A stretch of DNA of 64,000 nt from Phycisphaeraceae bacterium (GTDB lineage: Bacteria; Planctomycetota; Phycisphaerae; Phycisphaerales; Phycisphaeraceae): NCBI GenBank assembly GCA_040222855.1, contig JAVKCD010000025.1, forward strand, positions 620,001-684,000, in the 5' to 3' direction. The number at the start of each line of letters is the position of its first letter. Within the stretch, counting starts at the first letter, position 1. Shown here piece by piece: positions 63,108 through 64,000 of the stretch. The position numbers and the translations under genes were made by a program. The notes below the pieces were generated by a model. The model saw only the letters and a program-made list of their open reading frames with translations. It searched no databases and was not told the origin of the DNA.

Positions 63108-64000
63108 ATGACGACCATCTCGGCAGATACAACGACGAACTCGAAACTGGCGAAGTTCCGCAACTTCGGTGTCTGTGCGCATATTGATGCGGGCAAGACG
63201 ACAACGACGGAGCGGATTCTGTTCTACACGGGCAAGTCGTACAAGATCGGCGAGGTGCACGAGGGCACGGCGACGATGGACCACCTGCAGGACGAGCAGC
63301 AGCGTGGCATCACGATTCAGTCGGCGGCGACGACGTGCCCGTGGACCAAGGACGGCACCGAGTACACAATGAACCTGATCGATACGCCCGGGCACGTCGA
63401 CTTCACGATGGAGGTTGAGCGTTCGATGCGTGTGCTCGACGGAGCTGTCGTGGTGTTTGACGGCAAGGAGGGTGTTGAGGCTCAGTCGGAGACGGTGTGG
63501 CGTCAGGCGGATCGTTACCGTGTCCCGCGCATCTGTTTCATCAACAAGATGGACAAGATGGGCGCTGACTTTGCGTTTAGCTTCAACTCGATCCATGAGC
63601 GTCTGGCTGCTCCGGCGATTGCTGTGCAGATGGCGATCGGTGCTGGTGATTCGTTTGAAGGCGTGATCGATCTGATCAAGATGAAGGCTTATTATTTTTC
63701 CCAGGAAGACAAGGGGACGACGGTTACCGAGGGAGAGATTCCTGAGAAGTATCAGGCCGAGGCTGACCGGCTGCGACATGATCTGATCGAGAAGGTTGCG
63801 GAGCTGGATGACAGCCTGACCGAGAAGTTTCTGATGGAGGAAGAGATCACGCAGGAGGAGATCAAGGCGGCGCTGCGTGCGGCGACGATTGCTCTGAAGG
63901 CTCACCCGGTTTTCTGTGGTTCTGCGCTGCAGAATATTGGTGTCCAGCGGCTGCTGGACGGCATTGTTGATTACCTGCCGAATCCGACCGAGGTTCCTGA
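63108..64000 (+). CDS. fusA: Elongation factor G, 5' part
   Basis: 297 codons are in the window; the gene continues past its right edge. The ATG at 63108 has AGAGG and AAGG upstream. G1 [13 protein letters not shown] (near 24), G2 with the [12 protein letters not shown] switch I, G3 [17 protein letters not shown]4 [10 protein letters not shown] and the GCSAL-like [20 protein letters not shown]. This is a translocation GTPase. No rpsL, rpsG or tuf lies upstream, where the str operon would place them. Confidence 0.95.
   Translation, partial: MTTISADTTTNSKLAKFRNFGVCAHIDAGKTTTTERILFYTGKSYKIGEVHEGTATMDHLQDEQQRGITIQSAATTCPWTKDGTEYTMNLIDTPGHVDFTMEVERSMRVLDGAVVVFDGKEGVEAQSETVWRQADRYRVPRICFINKMDKMGADFAFSFNSIHERLAAPAIAVQMAIGAGDSFEGVIDLIKMKAYYFSQEDKGTTVTEGEIPEKYQAEADRLRHDLIEKVAELDDSLTEKFLMEEEITQEEIKAALRAATIALKAHPVFCGSALQNIGVQRLLDGIVDYLPNPTEVP

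Overview
The window is GC-rich and almost fully coding. It looks like part of a bacterial chromosome from the Planctomycetota, most likely a Phycisphaerae-like lineage. Pointers are a secreted protein with dockerin-type calcium loops and a PEP-CTERM tail, a giant surface protein whose N-terminus carries the planctomycetal LExRxLL-type motif, a chaperonin operon with two groEL genes, and a minimal nitrogen-type PTS. This assignment is an inference from gene content; no rRNA is present to test it.

Layout. 1-8 kb: the 3' end of ispH, a PEP-CTERM/dockerin exported protein, an HDOD-GGDEF signalling protein, a DUF2868 + DUF3482 membrane/GTPase pair and a coiled-coil membrane protein. 8-17 kb: one 2901-residue protein with two cyclophilin-type domains among about 17 CARDB-like modules. 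17-28 kb: hrpA, then a proteostasis block (groEL-groES-groEL, dnaJ, grpE), a zinc ribbon and tyrS. 28-37.5 kb: a kelch-like lipoprotein, a DUF502 protein, hpf-ptsN-HPr, a CDP-alcohol phosphatidyltransferase, DUF2752, two related lipoproteins, an unidentified protein, a 384-base structured leader and rny (RNase Y). 37.5-49 kb: uppS, purA, a pseudopilin, an Rrf2 regulator, an AT-richer gene-poor stretch, serA, hemL, rpsO-pnp, a cold-shock gene and an orphan histidine kinase. 49-55.5 kb: a HEAT-repeat protein with a membrane partner, a CYTH protein, a dehydratase-ACP-dehydratase lipid cluster and a WYL regulator. 55.5-64 kb: a minus-strand run in transcription order (SGNH hydrolase, rsmA, a family 2 glycosyltransferase, an unidentified GHQP-motif protein, larB, nnrD), then mutL and the 5' part of fusA, which runs off the window.

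How the genes work together. Stress and RNA quality-control functions cluster (two chaperonins, DnaJ/GrpE, HPF, RNase Y, PNPase, cold-shock protein, HrpA). The dehydratase/ACP/dehydratase set looks like a dedicated acyl-chain system separate from housekeeping fatty-acid synthesis. larB and nnrD, which both act on pyridine dinucleotides, are joined by an ATGA overlap. The strongest large-scale signal is compositional: the plus strand is C-rich from about 17 to 37.5 kb and G-rich from about 37.5 kb onward, whichever strand the genes are on. This points to a replication-strand boundary or an inversion breakpoint near 37.2-37.5 kb.

No tRNA, rRNA, CRISPR array, transposase or integrase was found.
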